Positions 51,892 through 60,112 of a stretch of 64,000 bases of DNA are shown piece by piece (position 1 is the first letter of the stretch; every line of letters begins with the position of its first letter). The DNA comes from Methylocaldum sp. 14B. Its GTDB lineage: Bacteria > Pseudomonadota > Gammaproteobacteria > Methylococcales > Methylococcaceae. A program made the translations under genes and the position numbers. Under the pieces are notes generated by a model. The model was not told the DNA's origin. It searched no databases and saw nothing but the letters and a program-made list of their open reading frames with translations. The stretch covers positions 42,229 to 106,228 of the forward strand of contig NZ_MSCV01000020.1 in assembly GCF_002005105.1 (NCBI RefSeq), written 5' to 3'.

Positions 51892-52049
51892 CCTTATTAA
51901 TCAGGCCCGTAAATACCCTCCTGGTATTTCGGGCCGCCGCCCAGGCCCGGTACACGCCCGGCCTGGGCTCACGCGGCTTGTCGCCGCGCCGGGGCATCCC
52001 TGCCCCGGATTAACCCGGCCTATATTTATAGGCCGGGTTAATAATAAGG
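51892..52049. other. five-hairpin structured element with closing stem
   Basis: An eight-base outer stem (CCTTATTA at 51892-51899 with TAATAAGG at 52042-52049) encloses five consecutive hairpins: 51904-51935 (13 pairs, one bulge), 51939-51968 (9), 51972-51988 (6), 51989-52008 (8) and 52009-52042 (16 pairs, two-base loop; it shares its last base with the outer stem). Almost every base is paired. It could be a structured RNA, a folded single-strand DNA element or a compound mobile repeat. No coding frame uses it. The rest of 51635-52428 holds no recognised gene. Confidence 0.7.
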
Positions 52050-52428
52050 CCCAGCAGCTTTGGGTACTAAGCGCTACGTGGGCAATATCAAAAGCTGACG
52101 TTCAGGCAAAGTCGCAATCATCAATCCGCGATCTTCCGCTTTAGCCGAAAATCAGGCGCATGGACGACCGCTACGAATGGCAGCTTCGAATCGGGAGTGG
52201 CAGTTCAAATCATCTGACAGTGTTGGTCGGATCTGGCCGCGGCAACCTCAATGTACGATCAGAATGGTTTTGGGATTTGCTCTCGCCTTATTGAAAAGCG
52301 TTCCATGAGGCGGCACGGGAGCGGTAATAACATGGCCCTCGACGGCTGCCGTCATATAACTGTAATCTCGTGCGGCTATTTTCACGCTCTTTGCAAACAG
52401 CGGTTCGGGCCGAGCGAGCGATCGGATT

Positions 52429-53262
52429 ATGAGTGGCAGACCCATGGCTTTGTCGCACCAAGACTATTTGAGTCTCAAGCGGGCATATCGGCATCTAGAA
52501 TATCCCGCCTTCGCCGTCAGGCTTGCCGATGCGGTCGGCACACCCTTGGAGAAAGGGCTTAAGCTTTTGCCAACGCCATGGTACCGAAGACTGCATCGCT
52601 GCGCCGAGAATGCCATTTGGAAGGCTTTGGGCGTGGCGGTCACGAGCTTGGACAATAAGCCGGGGACGCCATCCCGCGACGTGTATTACAAGTTGCTCAG
52701 CATCGCGAGCGGCGCGGTCGGTGGTTTTTTAGGCGGTCCGGCCTTGCTGGTGGAGCTGCCGTTTACGACCGTTCTCATGCTGCGTTCGATTGCCGATATC
52801 GCCCGCAGCGAGGGCGAAGATCTCGACGATATCGCGACCCGTCTGGCATGTCTCGAAGTGTTCGCCTTGGGTGGGCGTACTAAGGAAGATGATGCGGCTG
52901 ATGCCGGGTACTACGGGTTGCGTCTCGCTTTGGAGCGGCCCGTTGCGGCAGCCTCCAGCTATATCGCTCGGAACGGCCTAGGCAATCGGGCCGGCGCGCC
53001 GATGTTGGTGGATTTTATTATGATGATCTCGAGCCGTTTCGGCATAACGGTCTCGGAAAAAGCCGCGGCGGAAATCGTCCCGATTGTGGGGGCGGTCGGC
53101 GGCGCTTTGGTCAACAGCGTGTTCATTCAGCACTTTCAAGTTATGGCACATAGCCACTTTACGATCCGCCGTCTCGAGCGGAAGTACGGCCCGAGGCTCA
53201 TTCGAGCGGAGTACGATAAGCTGCGGACCCCCGAGTACAGGCTCTCGTACGCGTCAGTTTAG
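52429..53262 (+). CDS. EcsC family protein
   Basis: A 277-residue protein of the EcsC family: a helical N-terminus, then SGAVGGFLGGPALLVELPFTTVLMLRSIADIARSEGE and LACLEVFALGG, the family hallmark, and a second Gly-rich amphipathic region (VPIVGAVGGALVNSVFIQHF). Such proteins associate with membranes through the Gly-rich helices; EcsC of Bacillus lies in an ABC transporter operon, but many are elsewhere. Two small genes follow on the same strand (DUF5132 and HMA2), a combination seen in several bacteria beside metal P-type ATPases. Confidence 0.87.
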   Translation: MSGRPMALSHQDYLSLKRAYRHLEYPAFAVRLADAVGTPLEKGLKLLPTPWYRRLHRCAENAIWKALGVAVTSLDNKPGTPSRDVYYKLLSIASGAVGGFLGGPALLVELPFTTVLMLRSIADIARSEGEDLDDIATRLACLEVFALGGRTKEDDAADAGYYGLRLALERPVAAASSYIARNGLGNRAGAPMLVDFIMMISSRFGITVSEKAAAEIVPIVGAVGGALVNSVFIQHFQVMAHSHFTIRRLERKYGPRLIRAEYDKLRTPEYRLSYASV

Positions 53263-53378
53263 CTTTCCCTTATTTAAACTTTTCGTGGTTCTTGGCCCGC
53301 TGGCATAATACCCTTGGCTTTTTATGCGGCCGAGGTTTTTTCTTATCAATGGGGTTTCTGGAATCCAGGGAGGTAGCG

Positions 53379-53672
53379 ATGGCTGGTTTCGGCGATTTTC
53401 TTGAAAACGGTGTGGCCAAAGGCGTTGTGATCGGGCTTGGCATGGTGGCGGCCGGTGTCGTTCTTGCGCCGGCGCTGCGGCCAGTTGCACGAGCAGCCGT
53501 GAAGACCGGCATCCTGCTGTTCGAAAAAGGCCGCGAATGGGCGGCTGAAGCCGGCGAAACCTTCGAAGATCTGGTGGCCGAGGTTCGAGCGGAGCTGGCA
53601 GAGCAGGCGGCCGCAGCGGAAGGATTCGAAGCCGCCGAGCAAGCCGCTGCGGAAAGCGATATGAAAGGCTAA
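53379..53672 (+). CDS. DUF5132-like small membrane protein
   Basis: A 97-residue protein with a Gly-rich N-terminal hydrophobic helix (NGVAKGVVIGLGMVAAGVVLAP) and an Ala/Glu-rich helical tail, as in DUF5132 proteins. The start MAGFGDFLE is fixed by a strong ribosome binding site (GGGAGG six bases upstream). It is followed two bases later by an HMA2-domain gene. Confidence 0.78.
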   Translation: MAGFGDFLENGVAKGVVIGLGMVAAGVVLAPALRPVARAAVKTGILLFEKGREWAAEAGETFEDLVAEVRAELAEQAAAAEGFEAAEQAAAESDMKG

Positions 53673-53674
53673 AG

Positions 53675-54151
53675 ATGGTCTCGGCCTTCGTCGTTCACGA
53701 GCTAGCCGGTCGATTACGGCTGAGAATTCCCGAAAAGCGCAATGATTCGGCCTTTTTTGCCGCTCTCGCCGAACGTTTAGCCGAATGTCCGGGCGTTACC
53801 AGCGTCAAGCTCAATGCGTTTACCGGTAGCGTTTTGCTGCTTCACGCCGCGGAAACGAGTGCAATCGATGTTGCAAGGTATGCGGAGCAAGCCGCTTTAT
53901 TTTCCGTTAAACCCTTGTCGGCCACACCCGTCCGCACGCTGGGTCAGCACGCAACCAAGGGTCTCAATGCATTTGACCGCAGCCTTACCACCGCGAGTGG
54001 CGGGCTAGTGGATTTGCAGTCGGCCTTTTTTCTTTTGTTGGTGGGATTGGCTGTTTATCAGGCGAGACGCGGGCAGATTCTGGTGCCGGCGGTTTCCATG
54101 CTTTGGGAAGCGATCAGTCTGGTCGGTTCGGACAAAATCGGCAAACACTAG
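53675..54151 (+). CDS. HMA2-domain protein
   Basis: A 158-residue protein. Residues 1 to about 75 form a ferredoxin-like HMA2 domain (VVHELAGRLRLRIPEKR, CPGVTSVKLNAFTGSVLLLH) without the metal-binding CxxC, followed by a membrane segment (LVDLQSAFFLLLVGLAVYQAR). HMA2 proteins usually sit beside P1-type ATPases and DUF5132 genes; no ATPase is present here, so this may be a reduced cluster. Coupled to the preceding gene by a two-base gap. Confidence 0.8.
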   Translation: MVSAFVVHELAGRLRLRIPEKRNDSAFFAALAERLAECPGVTSVKLNAFTGSVLLLHAAETSAIDVARYAEQAALFSVKPLSATPVRTLGQHATKGLNAFDRSLTTASGGLVDLQSAFFLLLVGLAVYQARRGQILVPAVSMLWEAISLVGSDKIGKH

Positions 54152-54209
54152 CCGGAAGCGCGCGTACTCTTTGTCGGATGTTGCAGACCATCTGAGGGAG
54201 CTGAAGGCG

Positions 54210-54800
54210 CTAGCTTAACCGCTGATGCAAAGGGCTTTTGCGGGGAAAATGCGCTTTCAAGAATTCCATTTGATCGCTCAATACCCGGCGTCCTTGTAGG
54301 TAGACATATTCCGCGTGGGTTGGGGTGAACGGAATGGCTAGGAGTTGCATGCCGGCTTGTTCCGGGGTTCGTCCGGCTTTATGGTTGTTGCAGCGCTTGC
54401 ATGCGGTTACGACATTGTTCCAGGTGTCGGCGCCTCCGACGCTGATCGGAGTGATGTGGTCGCGGGAAAGGTCGCTATGGTGAAATCGGTGGCCGCAGTA
54501 GAGACAAAGATTGTTGTCGCGGCGGAATAGGGCAGGATTGCTTAAGGGCGGAACGTAGTTGGGATCGATGCCGTAGCCGTTGTTATGGTGGTGGTGTGTG
54601 GCGATGATCGAATTGACTTCGATGAGACTGCGGCGCCCCGTCTTGGCATTAATGCCACCCCGCAGCGTATACAGGTGGGTACCGCAGCTATAGGCTACTT
54701 CACCTAGATGATAAAGCTTTGCCGCCTCTTGGTAGCCTATCCATTCCAGCGGCATGCCAGAGGCATCGGTACGTAACACCTGTAGATGATAAATCTCCAT
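54210..54800 (-). CDS. HNH endonuclease
   Basis: A 196-residue HNH nuclease. The C-terminal half holds LCLYCGHRFHHSDLSRDHI (zinc Cys pair and catalytic His) and TPISVGGADTWNNVVTACKRCNN (Asn and second Cys pair), followed by HKAGRTPEQAG. The N-terminal half (EWIGYQEAAKLYHLGEVAYSCG) recurs in bacterial HNH proteins found near housekeeping genes. Probably cytoplasmic; no partner methylase is present, so restriction is unlikely. It converges with the HMA2 gene. Confidence 0.88.
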   Translation of the reverse strand: MEIYHLQVLRTDASGMPLEWIGYQEAAKLYHLGEVAYSCGTHLYTLRGGINAKTGRRSLIEVNSIIATHHHHNNGYGIDPNYVPPLSNPALFRRDNNLCLYCGHRFHHSDLSRDHITPISVGGADTWNNVVTACKRCNNHKAGRTPEQAGMQLLAIPFTPTHAEYVYLQGRRVLSDQMEFLKAHFPRKSPLHQRLS

Positions 54801-55169
54801 AGATCCTCCATCGTTCGATTGTTGTCTTTCATTGCAGAATGGTTAAACACTTGATTTCCGGTTGCTGTCGTCGGTCGACTTATGCACAGTGTATTCAATT
54901 TGTTTGTCAAGGAAAAATTTGAATCAGTGCTGCCGCGATTAGATTTTTTTGTGACCGAATAAGTCATTGATAAAATTATAAAAAGTAAGTTTTGGTCAAA
55001 ATCTTTACAATTTAATGAAAGTCTAGTCTTCATGCATTTTTCGGCAACATCCCGACATCTATTCCACAAAGTTATCCACAGAAACTGTGGATAAGCAAGA
55101 TTTTGCTTTTCTGCTAAGCGTGTTGCGGTTTTCCCGATTCTACCCGGGATTTGTGGCAGTTCGTTGAAC
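54801..55169. promoter_or_regulatory. AT-rich region with a paired DnaA box upstream of priA
   Basis: TTATCCACA at 55072-55080 and its complement TGTGGATAA at 55086-55094 are two perfect DnaA boxes facing each other five bases apart. To their left 54880-55070 is markedly AT-rich. The region could regulate priA or act as a DnaA-binding locus; origin function is possible but unproven. Confidence 0.6.
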
Positions 55170-57377
55170 ATGACGAAAATTCTTAAGATCGCTGTTTCGG
55201 TGCCTTTGCGACGTCTGTTCGACTATCTTCCTCCTTCAGCTTCCGATATTCAGAGTTTGAAGCTTGGCGTCCGCGTCGAAGTTCCCTTCGGCCGTCGCCG
55301 AAAAATTGGCGTATTGATGGACATTGCGGAAGAATCGGAGGTGGACCGTGGACGTTTGAAGGAGGCGTTAGCGATACTCGACAGCGATCCCTTGCTGTCT
55401 TCCGACGATCTCCGGTTGCTCAACTGGGCGAGCCGTTATTATCACCATCCTATCGGTGAGGTCGTCGCAGCGGCTCTGGCCGTCCTGTTGCGCAAGGGCA
55501 GTGCGGCCGAGCTCGCGGGAGAACGGGTTCTTCGCCTGGTCACGGAGGACTATGCTTTCGCGGCGCAGTCATGCAAGAGAGCCCCTCGCCAAACGGCGTT
55601 GATCGGATTGCTCCGCGAGCATCCGAACGGCGTTCCTCATAGTCTTTTGAGCGAACTGGATTGGGACTGGCGCGGTGCTGTAGACGGCCTGGTTCGGAAA
55701 GGTTTGGCGTGCTGGTGCCAGAGCCGGGAAGCGCAAGTACCTGCCCACAATTCACTCAAATCTCCTCCTTTCGATCTCAACGAGGACCAGCAGCGCGCAA
55801 TAGCCGCCGTTCGGGAGGCCATGGGCGCGTACGCCGCTTTCTTGCTGGAAGGCGTGACCGGCAGCGGTAAAACCGAAGTGTATCTGCAATTGACGCAGGA
55901 GGTTTTGGCGCGAGGCGAGCAGATCATGATCTTGCTGCCGGAAATCAATCTGACGCCTCAGTTGCAAGCCCGCTTTCGCAGCCGCTTCTCGGTTCCGGTC
56001 GCGATATTTCATTCCGGGCTCACGGAAACCGAGCGCTGCCGTTCCTGGCTACAAATGCAGCGAGGAGAGGTGAGTATTCTGCTCGGTACCCGTTCCGCCG
56101 TCTTCACCCCGATGAAGTCGCCGGGGATGATCATTCTGGACGAGGAGCACGACACTTCATTCAAGCAGCAGGATGGCTTCCGCTTCTCGGCGCGCGACGT
56201 GGCCGTCATGCGAGCCCGGCTGTTCAACATTCCTATTCTGTTGGGGTCGGCCACGCCGTCTTTGGAAAGTCTCTGCAACGTATCGCAGGAGCGGTATCGG
56301 CATTTGCGGCTTCTTCATCGCGCAGGCGGGGCGCTCCAACCCAGCTTCCGATTGCTCGATATTCGAGGGCATCGCTTGCGGGAAGGGCTTTCGCCGGCAC
56401 TGATCGCGTATATTGCCGACACATTGAGCCGCGGCGAGCAGGCGCTGTTGTTCGTCAATCGGCGCGGTTTTGCGCCGACTTTGATTTGTCACGCCTGCGG
56501 ATGGGTCGCCCGTTGCCGACGTTGCGACGCGAACTTGGTCGTTCATGCCGGTGACGGGCGTCTGCGTTGCCATCACTGCGGGTTCGAACAGTCCTTGGCC
56601 CGTTCTTGTAACGGCTGCGGCAGTGAAGACCTTCGCCCCTTGGGGCTCGGGACCGAGCGCGTGGAGAACGCGTTGGCAGAGTTGTTCCCAGGCGCCCGCA
56701 TAGTGCGCATCGACCGCGACAGCACGCGGCGCAAAGGACGATTGGAAACGCTTTTGAACGACATTCACGAAGGCCGGATGGATATCCTGATCGGCACCCA
56801 GATGCTGGCGAAAGGCCATCATTTTCCGCGGGTCACGCTGGTCGGAATCACGGACGTGGATTCCGGCCTCTACAGCACCGACTTTCGTTCCGGCGAACGG
56901 ACTGCGCAATTGATTATTCAAGTAGCGGGCCGCGCCGGGCGGGAAGAACGAATGGGCACCGTCGTTTTGCAGACTCGGCACCCTGGCCACCCATTGCTTC
57001 ATGTGTTGATCAGGGACGGCTATTCCGGTTTTGCAAAAGCCTGTACGGACGAGCGCCGAGCGGCGCAGTTGCCCCCCTTTACCTATCAGGCGCTATGGCG
57101 GGCGGAGGCGACCGACATCGATGCGCCGCGAAGCTTCTTGGGGCGAGTTGCCGATCTTGCGAACGAGCGACCGTCGCCCGAATTGTTGGTGTTGGGGCCG
57201 GTTCCCGCACCGATGGCGCGGCGAGCCGGACGGCAGCGTTATCAACTGCTGTTTCAATCCGCCAGGCGCAATCTGCTGCACGGACTTATCGAGTCACTGC
57301 TGCCGTTGATTTCGGAACTTGATGAAGCCAAGCGAGTCCGTTGGTCTATAGACGTCGATCCGGTCGACCTTTATTGA
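55170..57377 (+). CDS. priA: primosomal replication protein N' (helicase PriA)
   Basis: A 735-residue DNA helicase that restarts stalled replication forks. The N-terminal DNA-binding domain (VSVPLRRLFDYLPP) precedes the helicase core: Walker A LLEGVTGSGKTEVYL, DEEHD box, LGSATPSLES, and the zinc-binding insertion with eight Cys (CHACGWVARCRRC and CHHCGFEQSLARSCNGCG), then IGTQMLAKGHHFPRVTLVGI and VAGRAGREER. All are intact. An ATG (MTKILKIAV) is used; a TTG two codons earlier is also possible. Paired DnaA boxes lie 80 bp upstream. Confidence 0.96.
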   Translation: MTKILKIAVSVPLRRLFDYLPPSASDIQSLKLGVRVEVPFGRRRKIGVLMDIAEESEVDRGRLKEALAILDSDPLLSSDDLRLLNWASRYYHHPIGEVVAAALAVLLRKGSAAELAGERVLRLVTEDYAFAAQSCKRAPRQTALIGLLREHPNGVPHSLLSELDWDWRGAVDGLVRKGLACWCQSREAQVPAHNSLKSPPFDLNEDQQRAIAAVREAMGAYAAFLLEGVTGSGKTEVYLQLTQEVLARGEQIMILLPEINLTPQLQARFRSRFSVPVAIFHSGLTETERCRSWLQMQRGEVSILLGTRSAVFTPMKSPGMIILDEEHDTSFKQQDGFRFSARDVAVMRARLFNIPILLGSATPSLESLCNVSQERYRHLRLLHRAGGALQPSFRLLDIRGHRLREGLSPALIAYIADTLSRGEQALLFVNRRGFAPTLICHACGWVARCRRCDANLVVHAGDGRLRCHHCGFEQSLARSCNGCGSEDLRPLGLGTERVENALAELFPGARIVRIDRDSTRRKGRLETLLNDIHEGRMDILIGTQMLAKGHHFPRVTLVGITDVDSGLYSTDFRSGERTAQLIIQVAGRAGREERMGTVVLQTRHPGHPLLHVLIRDGYSGFAKACTDERRAAQLPPFTYQALWRAEATDIDAPRSFLGRVADLANERPSPELLVLGPVPAPMARRAGRQRYQLLFQSARRNLLHGLIESLLPLISELDEAKRVRWSIDVDPVDLY

Positions 57378-57518
57378 TAGCGGCTAGTGGCGCCGTTTAC
57401 AGGTTCGCTTGATCTTGGCTTCTTTTTCTCCCGGACTCCAATTAGCATGGCGCTGGAGTCGAGTGTCGCGACGGCCTTGGGTTTCCCAAATACCACTCAC
57501 AAGACATGCGAGGAATCT

Positions 57519-58271
57519 ATGTTCCCATTACGAGACGAAAATCCGATTGTCAGGAGGCCAGTGGCGACGATTGCGATAATCGGCCTGAATATCGCCAGTT
57601 GGGTTTTTGTTCAAGGCTTGGGTAACGGCGAGCCGCTGGCGTGGTCCTTGTGCAATTATGGCTTGATCCCGGGTGAGCTGTTCGATCGTGTACCGGCCGG
57701 AACCGTCATTCCCCTCGGAGAAAATCTGGGCTGCGAGCTGACCGGGGACACGTCCGTCCTGACCCTGGTGACCCATATGTTCCTCCACGGCGGGTGGTTT
57801 CACATCATCGGAAATCTCTGGTTCCTTTGGGTGTTCGGCGACAACGTCGAAGACTCGATGGGGCCGATACGGTTCGTTATTTTTTATCTCGCATGTGGCT
57901 TGGCCGCCGCCGGCGCTCAGATCTTCACCGATCCGGCTGCGGCAATACCCATGGTGGGTGCGTCCGGCGCGATCGGAGGAGTAATGGGAGCGTATGCTCG
58001 GCTCTATCCGAGGGCCAGAATAGTGACGCTGATCTTCCTCGGATTCTATGTGACTACCGTGGCTTTGCCTGCCATTGCCATGCTGGGATATTGGTTCTTC
58101 ATCCAGATCGCAGGTGGACTCCCAGCCCTGCAAGAGGCTGGCGGTGGCGTGGCGTTCTGGGCACACGTGGGGGGATTTCTGGCTGGCCTGATTTTGGCTG
58201 GTCCCATGCATCGACCGGATTATCTGGCTCAGCATCTTCGGCATGCGGCGGGGCCGTATGACCGCTACTGA
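57519..58271 (+). CDS. rhomboid family intramembrane serine protease
   Basis: A 250-residue six-helix membrane protease. The catalytic Ser149 lies in GASGAIGG and His216 in FWAHVGGFLAG; the L1 loop and HMFLHGGWFHIIGNLWFLWVFGDNVED are typical of the family. The start MFPLRDENPI is supported by a ribosome binding site (GCGAGGA) and by the usual N-terminus of relatives. It converges with the flippase gene. Confidence 0.93.
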   Translation: MFPLRDENPIVRRPVATIAIIGLNIASWVFVQGLGNGEPLAWSLCNYGLIPGELFDRVPAGTVIPLGENLGCELTGDTSVLTLVTHMFLHGGWFHIIGNLWFLWVFGDNVEDSMGPIRFVIFYLACGLAAAGAQIFTDPAAAIPMVGASGAIGGVMGAYARLYPRARIVTLIFLGFYVTTVALPAIAMLGYWFFIQIAGGLPALQEAGGGVAFWAHVGGFLAGLILAGPMHRPDYLAQHLRHAAGPYDRY

Positions 58272-58306
58272 TTTTCAGTCTGTCGACGTTCTGCCGAGAG
58301 CGAGCC

Positions 58307-59788
58307 TTACGCCGGCTGCCGTTTTCTGAGCATAGGGCGCATATCCACCAGGGCGACGATCAGGAGGTAAAGCCCGAGGAATGCCGTGCCGACCGTCCAG
58401 GACGTCAAGCCGCACGACTCCACCAGATCTTTGTGTCCGCCGTACAGCAATAATCCGAGCAGGAGATAGCCCACGATCTTTCCTAGCGGATAACGCACCG
58501 GGTAATAGTATTGACCGAGAGCGTAGGAAATGACGGTCATCGTGGCATAACACGCCAGCGTCGCCCAGGCCGAGCCCATGTAGCCCATGATCGGAATCCA
58601 CCATATATTCAGGCCGATGGTGAGCGCGGCGCCGATCAAGGATACCCATGCCCCCATCAGGGTTCGATCGGTGAGTTTGTACCAGATCGACAGGTTGACG
58701 TAGATGCCCAGGAACAGATTGGCCAAGAGCAAAACGGGCACGACGTGAAGCCCTTCCCGGTATTCCACGCCGACGAAGTACTTGAATACGTCGATGTACA
58801 GGGTCACCACCAGGAAGATGAATACGCAGAAGATCACGAAATAATTCATCACGAGCGCATAAGCGCGCTTTGCGTCCGCCCGTCCGGCATATGCAAAAAA
58901 GAAGGGTTCGCCTGCATAACGGAAGGCCTGTATGAAGAGCGACATCAGGATCGACAGCTTGTAGCACGCGCCATAGATGCCCAGCATGCGCAGATTGGTT
59001 GCAAGATCATAGGGCAGCAGAAATTTCAGGATGGCGCGGTCGAGCATTTCGTTGACCATCCCCGCAAATCCGATCACCACCATCGGCAGAGAGTAAGCCA
59101 GCAAGCTTTTCAGGAGTCGCGAATCGAGCCCATGCCGCAAGCTTTGGAATTGCGGCAGGAGCAGCAGGAGCTTGAACGCGCTGGCCGCAAGATTTGCCAG
59201 GAAGATATAGCCGACACCGATAGCCGGATCGTACAAACGCGCTCCAAGCGAGTTCGGCCAAAGCTCCTCGGCCTTTTTGCAATAAACCAGGAAGAACAGG
59301 TTGAGTCCTATGGCGAGTACGATTTCGATCAGTTTGATGCCGGCAAAGCGCCAAGCCCGGTTTTCGGAGCGCAGTTTGGCGAACGGCAGTGCGGAGATGG
59401 AATCGAGCGCCAGAATCGCGCCGAACCACACCAGATATTCCGGATGCTCCGAATAGCGGAGCAGCGCCGCAAGCGGTTCGCGAAATACGACGATTCCGGA
59501 GACAAACGCCAGGTTCGCCAATATCAAGAAGACGAGCGCCGTCGAGTATACGGTGTCCGACCGGAGTTCTTCCCGGTTGCTGAAGCGGAAAAAGCCCGTT
59601 TCCAGGCCGAACACCAGGAGTACGGCGAAAAAGCCGGCGTAGGCATAAAACTCCGAAACGATGCCGTATTCCTGCGCCGGAAACGTATAGGTGTACAGCG
59701 GAACCAGCAGATAGTTGAGGAATCTGCCGATGATGCTGCTCAAGCCGTAGATGACGGTTTGCGAGGCAAGCTTGCGGAGAGGGTTCAA
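58307..59788 (-). CDS. polysaccharide flippase (Wzx/MATE-like)
   Basis: A 493-residue protein with about 14 membrane helices, beginning LASQTVIYGLSSIIGRFLNYLLVPLYT, the opening of the polysaccharide biosynthesis/oligosaccharide flippase family. It should translocate a lipid-linked glycan across the inner membrane. No glycosyltransferases are adjacent within the window, so the glycan is unknown. Confidence 0.87.
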   Translation of the reverse strand: MNPLRKLASQTVIYGLSSIIGRFLNYLLVPLYTYTFPAQEYGIVSEFYAYAGFFAVLLVFGLETGFFRFSNREELRSDTVYSTALVFLILANLAFVSGIVVFREPLAALLRYSEHPEYLVWFGAILALDSISALPFAKLRSENRAWRFAGIKLIEIVLAIGLNLFFLVYCKKAEELWPNSLGARLYDPAIGVGYIFLANLAASAFKLLLLLPQFQSLRHGLDSRLLKSLLAYSLPMVVIGFAGMVNEMLDRAILKFLLPYDLATNLRMLGIYGACYKLSILMSLFIQAFRYAGEPFFFAYAGRADAKRAYALVMNYFVIFCVFIFLVVTLYIDVFKYFVGVEYREGLHVVPVLLLANLFLGIYVNLSIWYKLTDRTLMGAWVSLIGAALTIGLNIWWIPIMGYMGSAWATLACYATMTVISYALGQYYYPVRYPLGKIVGYLLLGLLLYGGHKDLVESCGLTSWTVGTAFLGLYLLIVALVDMRPMLRKRQPA

Positions 59789-60112
59789 AAGTTGATGCGC
59801 CGGCGATGTTTGAAGGCCGTCATTTTATGGCGAGTCCGGATGGACGCCAAAATCGTGTGCGGTTTCTCATGCGTTCCAACCCGTGTCACGACGTTCTCGT
59901 TTAAGAGTTGCCGTTTGTGGGAAGTTTTCGCGAATTCATAGATGTTCGCGTCGGCATTTGCATGGTTTTTCGGATAAAAGTAATCAAATTATGCTCATCT
60001 AAGCTTGTCAAACTAAAATTGGTTGTTTTCGAAGCAAAGTCAATGATGAAGGCCGAGTTTTAATCGGCCTTGTTTCTTAAGTTCATCAGCTAACAAACAG
60101 CGAGGTAAGCCC
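59789..60112 (+). promoter_or_regulatory. xfp upstream region with leader hairpin
   Basis: A gap of 324 bp carries the phosphoketolase promoter. At 60049-60071 an eight-pair hairpin (arms AAGGCCGA/TCGGCCTT) is followed by a short T-rich run, about 40 bases before the start codon; it could be an attenuator or the terminator of an unseen short transcript. No confident -35/-10 pair was found. Confidence 0.45.

Noticed and set aside
54737..55171. 144-codon minus-strand frame in the AT-rich region before priA
   Set aside because: Overlaps the DnaA boxes and the HNH gene start; no protein-like pattern.
58511..59941. 476-codon plus-strand frame over the flippase gene
   Set aside because: Hydrophilic shadow of a membrane protein gene.
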